Assembly (NCBI RefSeq): GCF_013149275.1
Contig: NZ_JABGNA010000002.1
Coordinates: forward strand, 186,001 to 250,000
DNA length: 64,000 bases
Direction of reading: 5' to 3'
DNA from: Mucilaginibacter sp. SG564
GTDB taxonomy: Bacteria; Bacteroidota; Bacteroidia; Sphingobacteriales; Sphingobacteriaceae
Below, one piece after another: positions 14,786 to 23,986 of this stretch (positions are counted from its first letter, which is position 1; every line of letters begins with the position of its first letter). A program made the position numbers and the translations under genes. The notes under the pieces are model-generated. The model worked only from the letters and a program-made list of their open reading frames with translations, did no database searches and was not told where the DNA came from.

Positions 14786-16939
14786 TTATTTCATCACCCC
14801 GGTGCCAGTGCTGGTTAGTTTAGGCTCCAGGCTAATGTAATCTGTCATGATCTGGCCGGCTTCTTTTTTCACAAAATCCAGGTCCTCATCTTTTGGTTTG
14901 GCCTGTCCTTTTTTAAGGGCCGGTAAACCGAAAGCTATCCTGCGCAGGTTATTGCGTTCAAAAGTTTTCTTTTCGTCGGCGTCGCGTTGTTTTTTTAGTG
15001 CGGCCTCGTTCAGCGTTACGCTGTCTTCAGCATCATGTTTTTTGAAGTCGGCAATATCTTCCAGCATATATTTATAGCTGTCACTGGTAGTCATACGCTG
15101 ATCATGCAATTTCTGCAGTTGCGGTAAAACCGTATTAAAGTTACCTACTTTAGCAAAGTCGGTTTTCGGGATAATGTCAAATGGCATGGCCGAAGGCTCG
15201 GTATCTTCACCATATTTATCCAGCGGAATTAACGATGGGAATGAAATATCTGGTGTTACCCCTTTATGTTGTGTGGAGTTACCACTAATGCGATAAAACT
15301 TGGCAATGGTTAAATTCAACTGACCATAAGTGCTTTGGCTGCCGGTTGATATTGCTTTTTTACCTCCGGTTGCTGCACCGGCCAACTGGTTAATTTTATC
15401 GCGGATGGGCGAGCCTAAGATCCTGTCGAGATCAATGGCGCTTTGAACCGATCCTTTACCATAAGTTTGCGTACCCATGATAATACCACGGCCATAATCC
15501 TGAATAGCACCGGCAAATATTTCGGATGCCGAAGCACTGAAACGATCAACCAGGATACTCAGCGGACCAGAATAAGCCACAGCCGCGTCATCGTCTTTAT
15601 CTACCTCAATCTGTCCCTGGGTATCTTTTACCTGTACCACCGGGCCTGTTTTGATGAATAAACCGGTAAGCTCAATCGCTTCCATTAATGAACCGCCGCC
15701 ATTTTCGCGCAGGTCAATAACCACACCATCCACATTTTGTTGCTTCAGGGAGTCCAATATCAGCTTCACATCGTGTGTGGTGCTTTTATAGTTAGGGTTA
15801 CCCGCTTTATAATCGTTAAAATCGATATAAAACGCAGGGATAGAGATCACCCCTATTTTAACCGTTTTACCATTGCTGTTATACGTGCGGATCTCTTTTT
15901 TAGCCGATTGATCTTTCAGGATGATTTTTTCGCGCACCAACTCTATAACTTTAGGTTTAGCACCCGCGCTTGCACCTGCAGGTAATATTTCCAGCCTAAC
16001 CACGGTTCCTTTTGATCCGCGGATAATGGCGATGGCGTTATCAACTCTCCAGCCTATGATGTTTTGAAATTCGCCTGTTTTACCTTGTGCAACACCAACT
16101 ATACGGTCGTTAATGTTAACCTGATGACTTTTATCGGCAGGGCCACCCGGTACTATGGTTTTAATGGTCACATACTCATTTTCGGTAAGCAGTGAAGCAC
16201 CAATACCCTCTAACTGGCGCGACATTTCGATATTAAAGTTTGCCGCGTTTGATGGGTTAAAGTAATTGGTATGCGGGTCGATAGCCTCGGTAAAGGCATC
16301 CATAAAATACTGGAAAACATCCTGGTTAGATAGCTTATTGGCTTGCGTCAATAAATTCTGATAACGTTTTTTAAGCGTTTCTTTATTTTTAGCCATATCG
16401 TTGCTGGCCAACTTCAGATTCAGCAAATCATATTTTACGCGTTGCGTCCACATGGCATCCATATCGGCCTGTGTAGCGGGCCATGGCAACTTATCGCGGT
16501 CATAAACAAAGTTTTCGTCCTTATTGAAATCAAAGTTCGCATTGATCTGCGCCAGGGAATAGTTTACATGCTCCAGGTATCTTTTTTGAAATACGTTGAA
16601 TATATAAAACGCGTCGTTCAGGTTACCACTTTTCAGATCGTCATCCAAAACGGTTTTATATTTATCAAACTCTTTGATATCTGAAGCTAAAAAATAACTG
16701 TGGTTTTCGTCAAGCAGTTTAATGTACCTGTCAAATATCACGGTTGAAATAGAATCGTTCAGATCAACCTTTTTATAATTATGGTTCAATATCAATGAGG
16801 TGATCTGCTTGCAAACAACGGTTTGTTGTTCATCAGGTTGCAGATCGGTGGAGCCAGGGACTTTTATTGGTTTTGACGGCGACGCTTTACACGCAAGCGC
16901 GGCAGCCAGTAACAATACTAAATATACTTTCTTCAACAT
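14786..16939 (-). CDS. prc: Carboxy-terminal processing (tail-specific) protease, S41A
   Basis: 717 residues from the ATG at 16939, which gives a lipoprotein-type signal (MLKKVYLVLLLAAALAC); a longer frame opens with TTG at 16981. Domain order: N-terminal Tsp domain (~40-240), PDZ (~245-330), S41 catalytic core with Ser472 in FSASASEIFAG and Lys495 in YGKGSVQ, C-terminal DUF3340-like helical region. Periplasmic protease that trims or degrades envelope proteins from the C-terminus and affects peptidoglycan hydrolases in other bacteria. Single gene; upstream gap of ~180 bp. Confidence 0.93.
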   Translation of the reverse strand: MLKKVYLVLLLAAALACKASPSKPIKVPGSTDLQPDEQQTVVCKQITSLILNHNYKKVDLNDSISTVIFDRYIKLLDENHSYFLASDIKEFDKYKTVLDDDLKSGNLNDAFYIFNVFQKRYLEHVNYSLAQINANFDFNKDENFVYDRDKLPWPATQADMDAMWTQRVKYDLLNLKLASNDMAKNKETLKKRYQNLLTQANKLSNQDVFQYFMDAFTEAIDPHTNYFNPSNAANFNIEMSRQLEGIGASLLTENEYVTIKTIVPGGPADKSHQVNINDRIVGVAQGKTGEFQNIIGWRVDNAIAIIRGSKGTVVRLEILPAGASAGAKPKVIELVREKIILKDQSAKKEIRTYNSNGKTVKIGVISIPAFYIDFNDYKAGNPNYKSTTHDVKLILDSLKQQNVDGVVIDLRENGGGSLMEAIELTGLFIKTGPVVQVKDTQGQIEVDKDDDAAVAYSGPLSILVDRFSASASEIFAGAIQDYGRGIIMGTQTYGKGSVQSAIDLDRILGSPIRDKINQLAGAATGGKKAISTGSQSTYGQLNLTIAKFYRISGNSTQHKGVTPDISFPSLIPLDKYGEDTEPSAMPFDIIPKTDFAKVGNFNTVLPQLQKLHDQRMTTSDSYKYMLEDIADFKKHDAEDSVTLNEAALKKQRDADEKKTFERNNLRRIAFGLPALKKGQAKPKDEDLDFVKKEAGQIMTDYISLEPKLTSTGTGVMK

Positions 16940-17123
16940 ATCTTTTACTGTAGTTAAATCGGGATTTGTGTAAAACATCAATACTTGCGCCTTTTATTAA
17001 TTTGCTAATGTAAATAAAAAGAGACAGTGAAATACTGTCTCTTAATTACAATAACAATAATACGATAATGTTTTGCTTGTAGTATATAACTACCCGCATT
17101 TTACGCTATTGTTACAAAAAAAA

Positions 17124-17747
17124 TTACTTTATAGCCGCTTTAGGGTCAGTATCAGGGGTTTCGGCGTAGCGGATCTCGGTTTTCAGACGGGTTTTGTTTT
17201 CTTCCAGGTAACGCATTTGTTTATCAACCGCGGCTACATCCATGGTAAGGCCCATTGAACTGGCAATGTTGCGGGCTTCGATCAGATCCTGTTTGGCCTG
17301 CGGAAAGTCGCCATAGCCGGTTTTTACCGCGGCCAGGTTAATGAGGTTGGTGATGGTATGCCGGTTATCGTTTTGCTGGCGCGATATCTGCAAACTTTGC
17401 AGCAAATACCATTTGGCTTCTGATAACCTATTCTGTTTCAGATACATTTGTGCCAGATCACTAAAATTATAGCTGGCAGAATTATAAACCCTGAAACGCA
17501 TATTATGCTGCGCCGTTTTCATAACCGACGCTTCCATCAGGAAAAGCGCGTACGGGGTGCGCTCTATCTGCGCATACATGATCTTGGGTTTCGCGATCTG
17601 GGCAACGGGTAATCTTTTGATGGAATGATCCTTCAAAAGCGCGATCTGCGGAAAGCGTTCATGCTTTCTGAAAGGGTTGTACTTATACCACTGTGCAGAT
17701 GCAGAGAGGCTAAGTGAACATAACAATACGAGTAAAATGATCCTCAT
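17124..17747 (-). CDS. Secreted TPR-type hypothetical protein
   Basis: 207 residues. Cleavable signal peptide (MRIILLVLLCSLSLSASAQ). From residue ~85 the sequence forms two to three helical hairpins of TPR character (YNFSDLAQMYLKQNRLSEA, then HTITNLINLAAVKTGYGD with FPQAKQDLIEA), ending in a charged tail. Likely a periplasmic scaffold protein; partner unknown. Single gene upstream of prc on the same strand, 184 bp away. Confidence 0.75.
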   Translation of the reverse strand: MRIILLVLLCSLSLSASAQWYKYNPFRKHERFPQIALLKDHSIKRLPVAQIAKPKIMYAQIERTPYALFLMEASVMKTAQHNMRFRVYNSASYNFSDLAQMYLKQNRLSEAKWYLLQSLQISRQQNDNRHTITNLINLAAVKTGYGDFPQAKQDLIEARNIASSMGLTMDVAAVDKQMRYLEENKTRLKTEIRYAETPDTDPKAAIK

Positions 17748-18208
17748 CTAATCTTTTTAACTGGGCTTAATCAATTTAATCAGCAAACAAATATAATAAT
17801 ATATATTATTGTTATGCAACACCCTGTATGTGGGCTGCTTACATAAACAGCTTCTTTAACGCAGGAAAGAGACCCAATGTTATAATTAATTATTTTAATT
17901 TATCCAAAAAGAAAACAAACGGGTAGTTCTTACAGAATATACTTCATAATTTTTTATCGCTACACAGACATGCTCTTTAGGAGCTACCTATTTGTAGTAT
18001 ATCAAAGTTAGTTTGTCTTTGCCTCGTAGAGGCTACCAAAATCGAGTGGCTTTGCTTGTTCTTTAGGGTTGCACCTACGGAGCAATTTGATTGTATAATT
18101 CATATCTACAAACAGGTAGTCCCTATGGGACATACTATCCTGCGGATTATCTTGAAAAAGGGTATATGAGAGTTGTAAAACAAACAACCAGTTAAAATTA
18201 AACCGCTT
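17748..18208. other. 461-bp intergenic region
   Basis: No gene. The right half (about 17971-18131) is an imperfect inverted-repeat element whose arms CTACCTATTTGTAG (17984-17997) and CTACAAACAGGTAG (18106-18119) pair with one mismatch. Its interior holds CCTCGTAGAGGCTACC and GCACCTACGGAGCAA words. The left half is AT-rich and featureless. Confidence 0.6.
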
Positions 18209-19051
18209 TTAATCAAAAACTTCCATATCGCCATCATGCAAGGCCCAAACCATGTAAGGATGGGTATCGGCATGATAAATATGACCGTCGGCTGATATGC
18301 CGACAATGCCTGCAAAACCGTCAAAAGGTTTTAATTCATCCAATGATTTATCGGCAGCCGCGGAGATGGGCATACCATCGGTAACCCGGGTAACAATTTT
18401 TGAAGCCACAGATCCGCTTACAATATCCTCACCAACCCCGGTACAGGAAATACCCGCATGAGCATTGGCATAATTACCCGCAGTGGTGGCCGAATCGCTC
18501 ACCCGGCCGGGGATCTCAAAACCTTTACCTCCGGTTGAGGTAGCCGCTGCCAGATCGCCATAAATATCCAGCGCTACGCAGCCTACGGTACCCAGGCGGA
18601 TAGAGTCGCGCAGCTTTTTCTCATACTCCTGGCGGCGCTGCGGGGTTTCGGGATTATAATAGCCGATGCCATTTTCGGTAGCAAAATCCCGGGCACCTTT
18701 GCCGCTCAGTACACGATCATCATAGGCCAGCAGTTTTTCGGCTATACATATTGGGTTTTTAACATCCTCTATATTGATCACCCCCGAAAAACGCTGCGTT
18801 TTACCATCCATCAGCGAAGCACTCAACCGTATCTTACCGTCGCTTTGGATCTGCGAACCGGTTCCCGCGTTAAACAGGTCGCAATCTTCCAGCAGCCTAA
18901 CCGTGTACACTACCGTTTCCAGGGCATTGTGCGTTTGCAGATATTTATATCCGGCTTCCACTATCTCCTTTAAGGCTTGTTGTTTGGCCTGCTTTACTTC
19001 CTGGTTGGTTCGCGATTCGCTAAAGAAACCGCCGTGTATAATGATCTTCAT
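18209..19051 (-). CDS. Isoaspartyl peptidase / plant-type asparaginase (Ntn hydrolase)
   Basis: 280 residues. Ntn-hydrolase precursor: HGG near the N-terminus, NAGTGS (oxyanion region), autocleavage site before Thr155 in LGTVGCVALD, and STGGK downstream. Self-cleavage gives alpha and beta subunits. The family hydrolyses beta-aspartyl dipeptides; beside cyanophycinase the natural job is splitting beta-Asp-Arg released from cyanophycin. It lies 190 bp downstream of cyanophycinase on the same strand with a repeat in the gap. No signal peptide, so cytoplasmic. Confidence 0.93.
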   Translation of the reverse strand: MKIIIHGGFFSESRTNQEVKQAKQQALKEIVEAGYKYLQTHNALETVVYTVRLLEDCDLFNAGTGSQIQSDGKIRLSASLMDGKTQRFSGVINIEDVKNPICIAEKLLAYDDRVLSGKGARDFATENGIGYYNPETPQRRQEYEKKLRDSIRLGTVGCVALDIYGDLAAATSTGGKGFEIPGRVSDSATTAGNYANAHAGISCTGVGEDIVSGSVASKIVTRVTDGMPISAAADKSLDELKPFDGFAGIVGISADGHIYHADTHPYMVWALHDGDMEVFD

Positions 19052-19134
19052 AGTAAGCTGAGTTAATTGGTCAAAAAGCTGTATAAACTATAACTCTTTT
19101 GTGATGGGTTTATTTTGGGTGTGCAAACCAGCCT

Positions 19135-19226
19135 GTCATGCTGAACTTGTTTCAGCATCCCACATGCATGGCTTTAACAAGATGGTTAAACCTTCTGATG
19201 AGATCCCGAAATAAATTCGGGATGAC
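19135..19226. repeat. GTCATGCTGAAC...GGGATGAC repeat
   Basis: 92-bp element starting GTCATGCTGAACTTGTTTCA and ending with the CCCGAAATAAATTCGGG palindrome plus ATGAC. It sits between cyanophycinase and isoaspartyl peptidase. Confidence 0.65.
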
Positions 19227-19241
19227 TCTACTAATTGGTTT

Positions 19242-20162
19242 TTATTGTAACAAATCGCTATCCGGCGCCTGTATAAACACCCCTTCCTCTACCTTCATTG
19301 TTTTTTTGATGATCAGACGGTGCTGTGATAAATCGTATATATCAAATATAGACATAACATGTACTTTCAAATTATCAATAGATACCGGCGAACCCATTTC
19401 CACATCATAAATATTGGTGGCTACAATATTCCGGCCATCAACCAGGATGATCAATCCCGAGCCTATGGCTTCCATCATATTACCTCCGGTGATCAGCAAG
19501 CCGGTATCTTCGCCCAAACCAATACCCAAAATGCCGGGGTTAGTAGCCACGGCATACATTAAGCGGCCAATACGGCCACGCTGTACAAAGTGAGTATCTA
19601 CAATTACCGAGTCGATAAAACCCAGGCCGGCTGTGATCTGCACTTCGCCTTTGATGAGGGCCTCGTTGCTTTGGCCGCGGTAGATCATGTGGGTAGAAGC
19701 TGCCGCCGCGCCTGCCGATGTACCGGCGATGACAAAGTTCTCGTTTTGGTAACGCTGTTTCAGTATTTGTAAAAATTCGGTACCGCCAAAAATAGCTGTA
19801 AGCCGCAATTGGTCGCCCCCGCTGAACATCACCACATCGGCTTTGCGGATACGGTTAAGATATTCGGGATTGGCCGCATCCTCCCGGGTTTTAATGTGCA
19901 GTACATTAACATTGGTTACATTGAGCTGCCCAAAAGCTTTTACATATTCGTTACCTACCAGCTCGGGGATCTGCGATGCGGTAGTTATTACTTCAATTAA
20001 TGAACCTTCGTGTTTGGCCGATTCGGTAATAATTCTTTTTAAAATTCCCTGTTCAAAAAATTTAATATAATCGGGCTGCATGATGTGCTCCTGGATGGTC
20101 ACGTTACTTCCCATGTCAACAGCGCCGCCTATAATGATTAGTTTACCTTTCGGGACAGTCAT
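19242..20162 (-). CDS. cphB: Cyanophycinase (peptidase S51)
   Basis: 306 residues, full length for cytoplasmic cyanophycinase. Serine nucleophile Ser149 in IAGTSAGAAA, FSGGDQLRL upstream, and DTHFVQRGRIGRL plus GLGEDTGLL downstream, all hallmarks of CphB. It hydrolyses cyanophycin (poly-Asp with Arg side chains) to beta-Asp-Arg. No signal peptide, so it acts on internal granules. It is divergent from the synthetase (270 bp between starts), with isoaspartyl peptidase downstream, a complete degradation route. Confidence 0.95.
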   Translation of the reverse strand: MTVPKGKLIIIGGAVDMGSNVTIQEHIMQPDYIKFFEQGILKRIITESAKHEGSLIEVITTASQIPELVGNEYVKAFGQLNVTNVNVLHIKTREDAANPEYLNRIRKADVVMFSGGDQLRLTAIFGGTEFLQILKQRYQNENFVIAGTSAGAAAASTHMIYRGQSNEALIKGEVQITAGLGFIDSVIVDTHFVQRGRIGRLMYAVATNPGILGIGLGEDTGLLITGGNMMEAIGSGLIILVDGRNIVATNIYDVEMGSPVSIDNLKVHVMSIFDIYDLSQHRLIIKKTMKVEEGVFIQAPDSDLLQ

Positions 20163-20432
20163 AGTTATTATTATATTTAGTTGAAGGGGCTGATCAGGCT
20201 ATTTCAGGCCGACCGAGTTAGCCTAAATTGGGTAATATCCCATAAATAACCTCTTACTCCGTCAACTTTTTTACCTAATCAACCGGTTTTAAATACAAAT
20301 TAAGATAAAAACCCGCACAAACGCAGGCTGTTGTGAACATTTAATGCTTTTTAACTTCAAAAGTTTTATTTCCACTATTAAGTTTTATAGTTTTAAAGAA
20401 ATTAAGCCGGCTAAAATTTTTGTAACCAAGGT
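20163..20432. promoter_or_regulatory. Divergent cphB/cphA promoter region
   Basis: 270 bp between the two divergent starts; it must carry both promoters and is where opposing control of synthesis and degradation could occur. A small palindrome GGGTAATATCCC (20230-20241) is visible; no exact -7 box was found. Confidence 0.4.
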
Positions 20433-23066
20433 ATGAAGATCGAGAATATACAAGTGTTACGCGGACCAAACATCTGGAGCATCCGTCGTAAAAAATTAAT
20501 ACAAATGCGGCTTGACCTGCAGGAGATGGAGCACAAGCCCACCAATGAAATTGAGGGCTTTTATGAGCGGCTCGAAACACTGCTGCCCAGCCTGTACACG
20601 CATCGCTGCTCGCCCGGCGTACCCGGCGGATTTTTTCAGCGGGTTATCGCCGGTACCTGGATGGGGCATGTGATAGAGCATATTGCACTGGAGATACAAA
20701 CCCTGGCAGGCATGGATACCGGTTTTGGCCGCACCCGCGAAACCAAAACCAAGGGCGTATATAATGTAGTGTTTGCCTACCTGGAAGAAAAAGTAGGTGT
20801 TTTTGCCGCCGAATCGGCCGTGCGTATAGCCGAAGCCCTGATAGCTGGCGAAGATTATACCCTGCAACTGGAAGCCGATATACAGCAAATGCGCGAAATA
20901 CGGGAGAACACCCGCCTGGGCCCGAGTACTGGTTCCATAGTAGAAGAAGCCATTGCCCGTGATATCCCCTGGATCAGATTGAACAATCAATCGCTGGTGC
21001 AGCTGGGTTATGGCAAAAACCAGGTTCGTTTCCGGGCTACCATGACCGAAAAAACCAGCAGTATAGCCGTTGATATTGCCAGTAATAAGGACGAAACCAA
21101 ACGCATGCTGCAAGAGCAGGCCATTCCCGTTGCCAAAGGTATTACCATATCCTCTATCGAAGGTGTGGCTGAAGCTATCCGCAAGATAGGTTTCCCCCTG
21201 GTATTTAAACCGCTTAACGGCAACCACGGGCGCGGCATATCCATCAATATTAAAACCGAGGAAGAAGCCATTGCTGCATACCAGCATGCCGCCAAAATAT
21301 CCTACAAAGTAATTGTAGAACGTTTTATTACCGGCTTTGATTTCCGCGTACTGGTGATCGACAATAAAATGGTAGCCGCCGCCCTGCGCGATCCGGCCCA
21401 CGTTATTGGCGACGGCAGCCTCACCATACAGGAGTTGATCGACAAAGAAAATGCCGACCCTCGTCGTGGTTACGGACATGAGAAAGTTTTAACGCTGATC
21501 GATATTGACCGCGATACACTTGATCTGTTGGAGAAAAAAGGCTATACGCTGGAAACCGTACCAGCCAAAGGCGAAAAGGTATTTGTGAAATCAACGGCCA
21601 ACCTGAGCACAGGCGGTACTTCTGTTGATGTAACCGACCATGTGCACCCGCAAAATATTTTTATCTGCGAGCGCATCTCCAAAATTATTGGTCTGGATAT
21701 ATGCGGCATTGATATCATGGCCGAAAACCTTACTGAACCGTTGACCGAAAACGGTGGTGTGGTGTTGGAAGTAAATGCCGCGCCGGGTTTCCGGATGCAC
21801 ATTGCTCCAAGTGAAGGCCTACCCCGCAACGTAGCCGGCCATGTGCTGGATATGCTTTATCCTACCGGTAAATCGGCACGGATACCTATTATTGCCATTA
21901 CCGGCACCAACGGTAAAACTACTACAACTCGCCTGATAGCTCACATTGTGAAAAACAATGGCCACCGCGTAGGCTTTACCACGTCAGACGGTATCTACGT
22001 ACAGAACAATATGATGCTCAAAGGCGATACCACCGGCCCGGTAAGCAGCGAGTTTATCCTACGCGACCCAACCGTCGACTTTGCCGTGCTGGAAACTGCC
22101 CGCGGGGGTATCCTCCGCTCAGGTCTGGGTTTTGGCTTTTGCGATATTGGCGTAGTAACCAATATCCAGGAAGATCACCTGGGACTGGCCGATATCCATT
22201 CGTTGGACGACCTGGCCCGTGTAAAAAGTGTGGTATTGAACTCAGTTAAAAAAGATGGCTGGGGTGTTTTAAATGCCGATAATGAGCATTGCGTACGCAT
22301 TGGCAATAAGGCTGATTGCAACATCGCTTATTTCAGCTTAAATGAAAATAACCCCATCATCAAGTCGCATTGCCGTAAAGGGGGGATAGCCGCCATTTGC
22401 GAAAACGGTTTTATCACCATTCAAAAAGGCGACTGGAAGATCCGCGTGCAGCGTACCATCCTCATCCCGCTTACCTTTGGGGGTACCGTGCCTTTCATGA
22501 TCGAAAACGTACTGGCCGCCACGCTGGCCACGTTTTTATGGGGCTTCAAAACCGAGGATATCAAAATGTCGCTGGAAACCTTTATCCCATCGGCAGCGCA
22601 AACTCCGGGACGGATGAACATCTTTGAGTTCAAGGATTTCCGCTTTATGATCGATTTCGCGCATAATCCGGATGGTTATAACGGCATCAAAGAGTTCTTA
22701 AAACATATCGATTCGCCACTCAAGATAGGCATCATAGCCGGTACTGGCGACAGACGAGATGACGACATTCGTGAACTTGGCAAACTATCGGCCGAAATGT
22801 TTGATTATATCATCCTGCGCCAGGAAAAACACCTGCGCGGCCGTACCGCCGAAAACATCATCGGTTTACTCAGAGAAGGCATCGAATCTGTTGATGTGAA
22901 CAAACCAGTAGAAGTAATTCCCAAAGAGGTTGATGCCATAAAACACGCCATGAGCCTGGCCAAACCCGGCACGTTCATCACCGCCCTGAGCGATGTAATA
23001 GATAACGCCATCGAAACTGTTCAAAACTACCAGGAACAGGAACGGAACGGGTTGTTTAATGTTTAG
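20433..23066 (+). CDS. cphA: Cyanophycin synthetase
   Basis: 877 residues, full length. N-terminal domain (~1-170) with THRCSPGVPGGFFQR; ATP-grasp domain (~210-480) with FPLVFKPLNGNHGRGISI and VLEVNAAPGFRMH; C-terminal Mur-ligase-like domain starting with the P-loop GTNGKTTTTR (491-500) and VVTNIQEDHLG. The ATP-grasp half adds Asp to the backbone and the Mur-like half adds Arg, making multi-L-arginyl-poly-L-aspartate in the cytoplasm. Followed by a clean terminator, so it is monocistronic. Confidence 0.96.
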   Translation: MKIENIQVLRGPNIWSIRRKKLIQMRLDLQEMEHKPTNEIEGFYERLETLLPSLYTHRCSPGVPGGFFQRVIAGTWMGHVIEHIALEIQTLAGMDTGFGRTRETKTKGVYNVVFAYLEEKVGVFAAESAVRIAEALIAGEDYTLQLEADIQQMREIRENTRLGPSTGSIVEEAIARDIPWIRLNNQSLVQLGYGKNQVRFRATMTEKTSSIAVDIASNKDETKRMLQEQAIPVAKGITISSIEGVAEAIRKIGFPLVFKPLNGNHGRGISINIKTEEEAIAAYQHAAKISYKVIVERFITGFDFRVLVIDNKMVAAALRDPAHVIGDGSLTIQELIDKENADPRRGYGHEKVLTLIDIDRDTLDLLEKKGYTLETVPAKGEKVFVKSTANLSTGGTSVDVTDHVHPQNIFICERISKIIGLDICGIDIMAENLTEPLTENGGVVLEVNAAPGFRMHIAPSEGLPRNVAGHVLDMLYPTGKSARIPIIAITGTNGKTTTTRLIAHIVKNNGHRVGFTTSDGIYVQNNMMLKGDTTGPVSSEFILRDPTVDFAVLETARGGILRSGLGFGFCDIGVVTNIQEDHLGLADIHSLDDLARVKSVVLNSVKKDGWGVLNADNEHCVRIGNKADCNIAYFSLNENNPIIKSHCRKGGIAAICENGFITIQKGDWKIRVQRTILIPLTFGGTVPFMIENVLAATLATFLWGFKTEDIKMSLETFIPSAAQTPGRMNIFEFKDFRFMIDFAHNPDGYNGIKEFLKHIDSPLKIGIIAGTGDRRDDDIRELGKLSAEMFDYIILRQEKHLRGRTAENIIGLLREGIESVDVNKPVEVIPKEVDAIKHAMSLAKPGTFITALSDVIDNAIETVQNYQEQERNGLFNV

Positions 23067-23114
23067 AGCCTCACCCTGCCCTCTTCTTTGGAGAGGGCTT
23101 TGAATAGTATTATG

Positions 23115-23150
23115 AAAGCCATTTTGTAAAATAACAAAATGGCTTTTTTT
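23115..23150 (+). terminator. Rho-independent terminator of cphA
   Basis: Perfect 12-bp stem AAAGCCATTTTG (23115-23126 with 23135-23146) followed by a T-run, about 50 bases past the cphA stop. Confidence 0.88.
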
Positions 23151-23796
23151 ATAAAGTCCTCTCCTTTGGAGAGGATTTAGGTGAGGCTAAGTAATAATGC
23201 CACAACAACATACTCGCCACTGTTCGGTATGGTGTCCATTGTTCGGCAATAGCTATCAGCTCTTCCCGGGTAGTTTCTTTGGGTAATGATTTTACTCTTT
23301 TAAGCGCGTTTACCGCGGCCAGATCGCCTATCGGGAAAATATCCGCGTGTTGGAGTACAAACATCAGGTATACGTCGGCGGTCCAGTTGCCAATGCCTTT
23401 GAGGGTCGTGAGTTTGGCGCGGATAACATCATCGGGTAATTGTTCCAGTTCGGCCAGGTTGATCTGTCCGGTCAGGATAGCCTCGGCCAGGTATTTGGTA
23501 TACGTAGTTTTTTGACGGCTAAAATAACAGGCTTTAAACTCTTCGTCGGTCAGCAGCAATACTCTTGCCGGAGTGATCTCCTGTATATATCCCCGCAGTT
23601 TATTCAACGCAGATAAAGCCGATGCCAGCGAAACCTGTTGCTCAAGGATGATGTGCACCAAAGTTTCAAACGTATTGGGCCGTGACCATAAAGGCGGATA
23701 ACCATGAGCCTTAATGATATTGGCCAAGTCGGCATCAGATTGGGCAAGCTTATCGCAAATAGAATGATAGTTGGAATGGTTAAACTGTTTTAACAT
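23149..23796 (-). CDS. DNA-3-methyladenine glycosylase, AlkA-type (HhH-GPD)
   Basis: 215 residues from the ATG at 23796 (MLKQFNHSNYHSI); upstream codons come from the GTCATTGCGAG repeat and are not credible. HhH-GPD features: LVHIILEQQVSLASA, the hairpin LKGIGNWTADVYLMF and the catalytic Asp in FPIGDLAAVNAL. It excises alkylated purines. The final residues ASPKSSPKERTL are encoded by a GGAGAGGATTTAGGTGAGGC repeat, the same family that extends the ligase-associated exonuclease, so the natural C-terminus is probably near WHYYL. Confidence 0.9.
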   Translation of the reverse strand: MLKQFNHSNYHSICDKLAQSDADLANIIKAHGYPPLWSRPNTFETLVHIILEQQVSLASALSALNKLRGYIQEITPARVLLLTDEEFKACYFSRQKTTYTKYLAEAILTGQINLAELEQLPDDVIRAKLTTLKGIGNWTADVYLMFVLQHADIFPIGDLAAVNALKRVKSLPKETTREELIAIAEQWTPYRTVASMLLWHYYLASPKSSPKERTL

Positions 23797-23820
23797 AGGT
23801 TTGTTATCATATAAAAAACG

Positions 23821-23915
23821 CGTCATTGCGAGCGCAGCAATCCCTAACTTTACAGAGTAGTAAAGCAAGTTGGCCTTGCCTATTGGGGATTGCCACGCTG
23901 CGCTCGCAATTGACG
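23821..23915. repeat. CGTCATTGCGAG...GCGCTCGCAATTGACG repeat
   Basis: 95-bp palindromic element; the arms extend from CGTCATTGCGAGCGCAGCAA on the left to its near-complement at 23886-23915. It lies between divergent glycosylase and rarA starts. Confidence 0.75.
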
Positions 23916-23986
23916 GCGGGGTATGGCGCCGATTAAATTACTAATTTTTTTAGGATTTAGCATTTAGTTTTCTGAATTTTACCTTT

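Noticed and set aside
18106-18324. Minus-strand 72-codon frame before the isoaspartyl peptidase stop
   Set aside because: Overlaps the peptidase 3' end and a repeat arm; shadow.
20496-21479. 327-codon open frame on the strand opposite cyanophycin synthetase
   Set aside because: It lies wholly within cphA, has no family pattern, and results from codon bias of the real gene.
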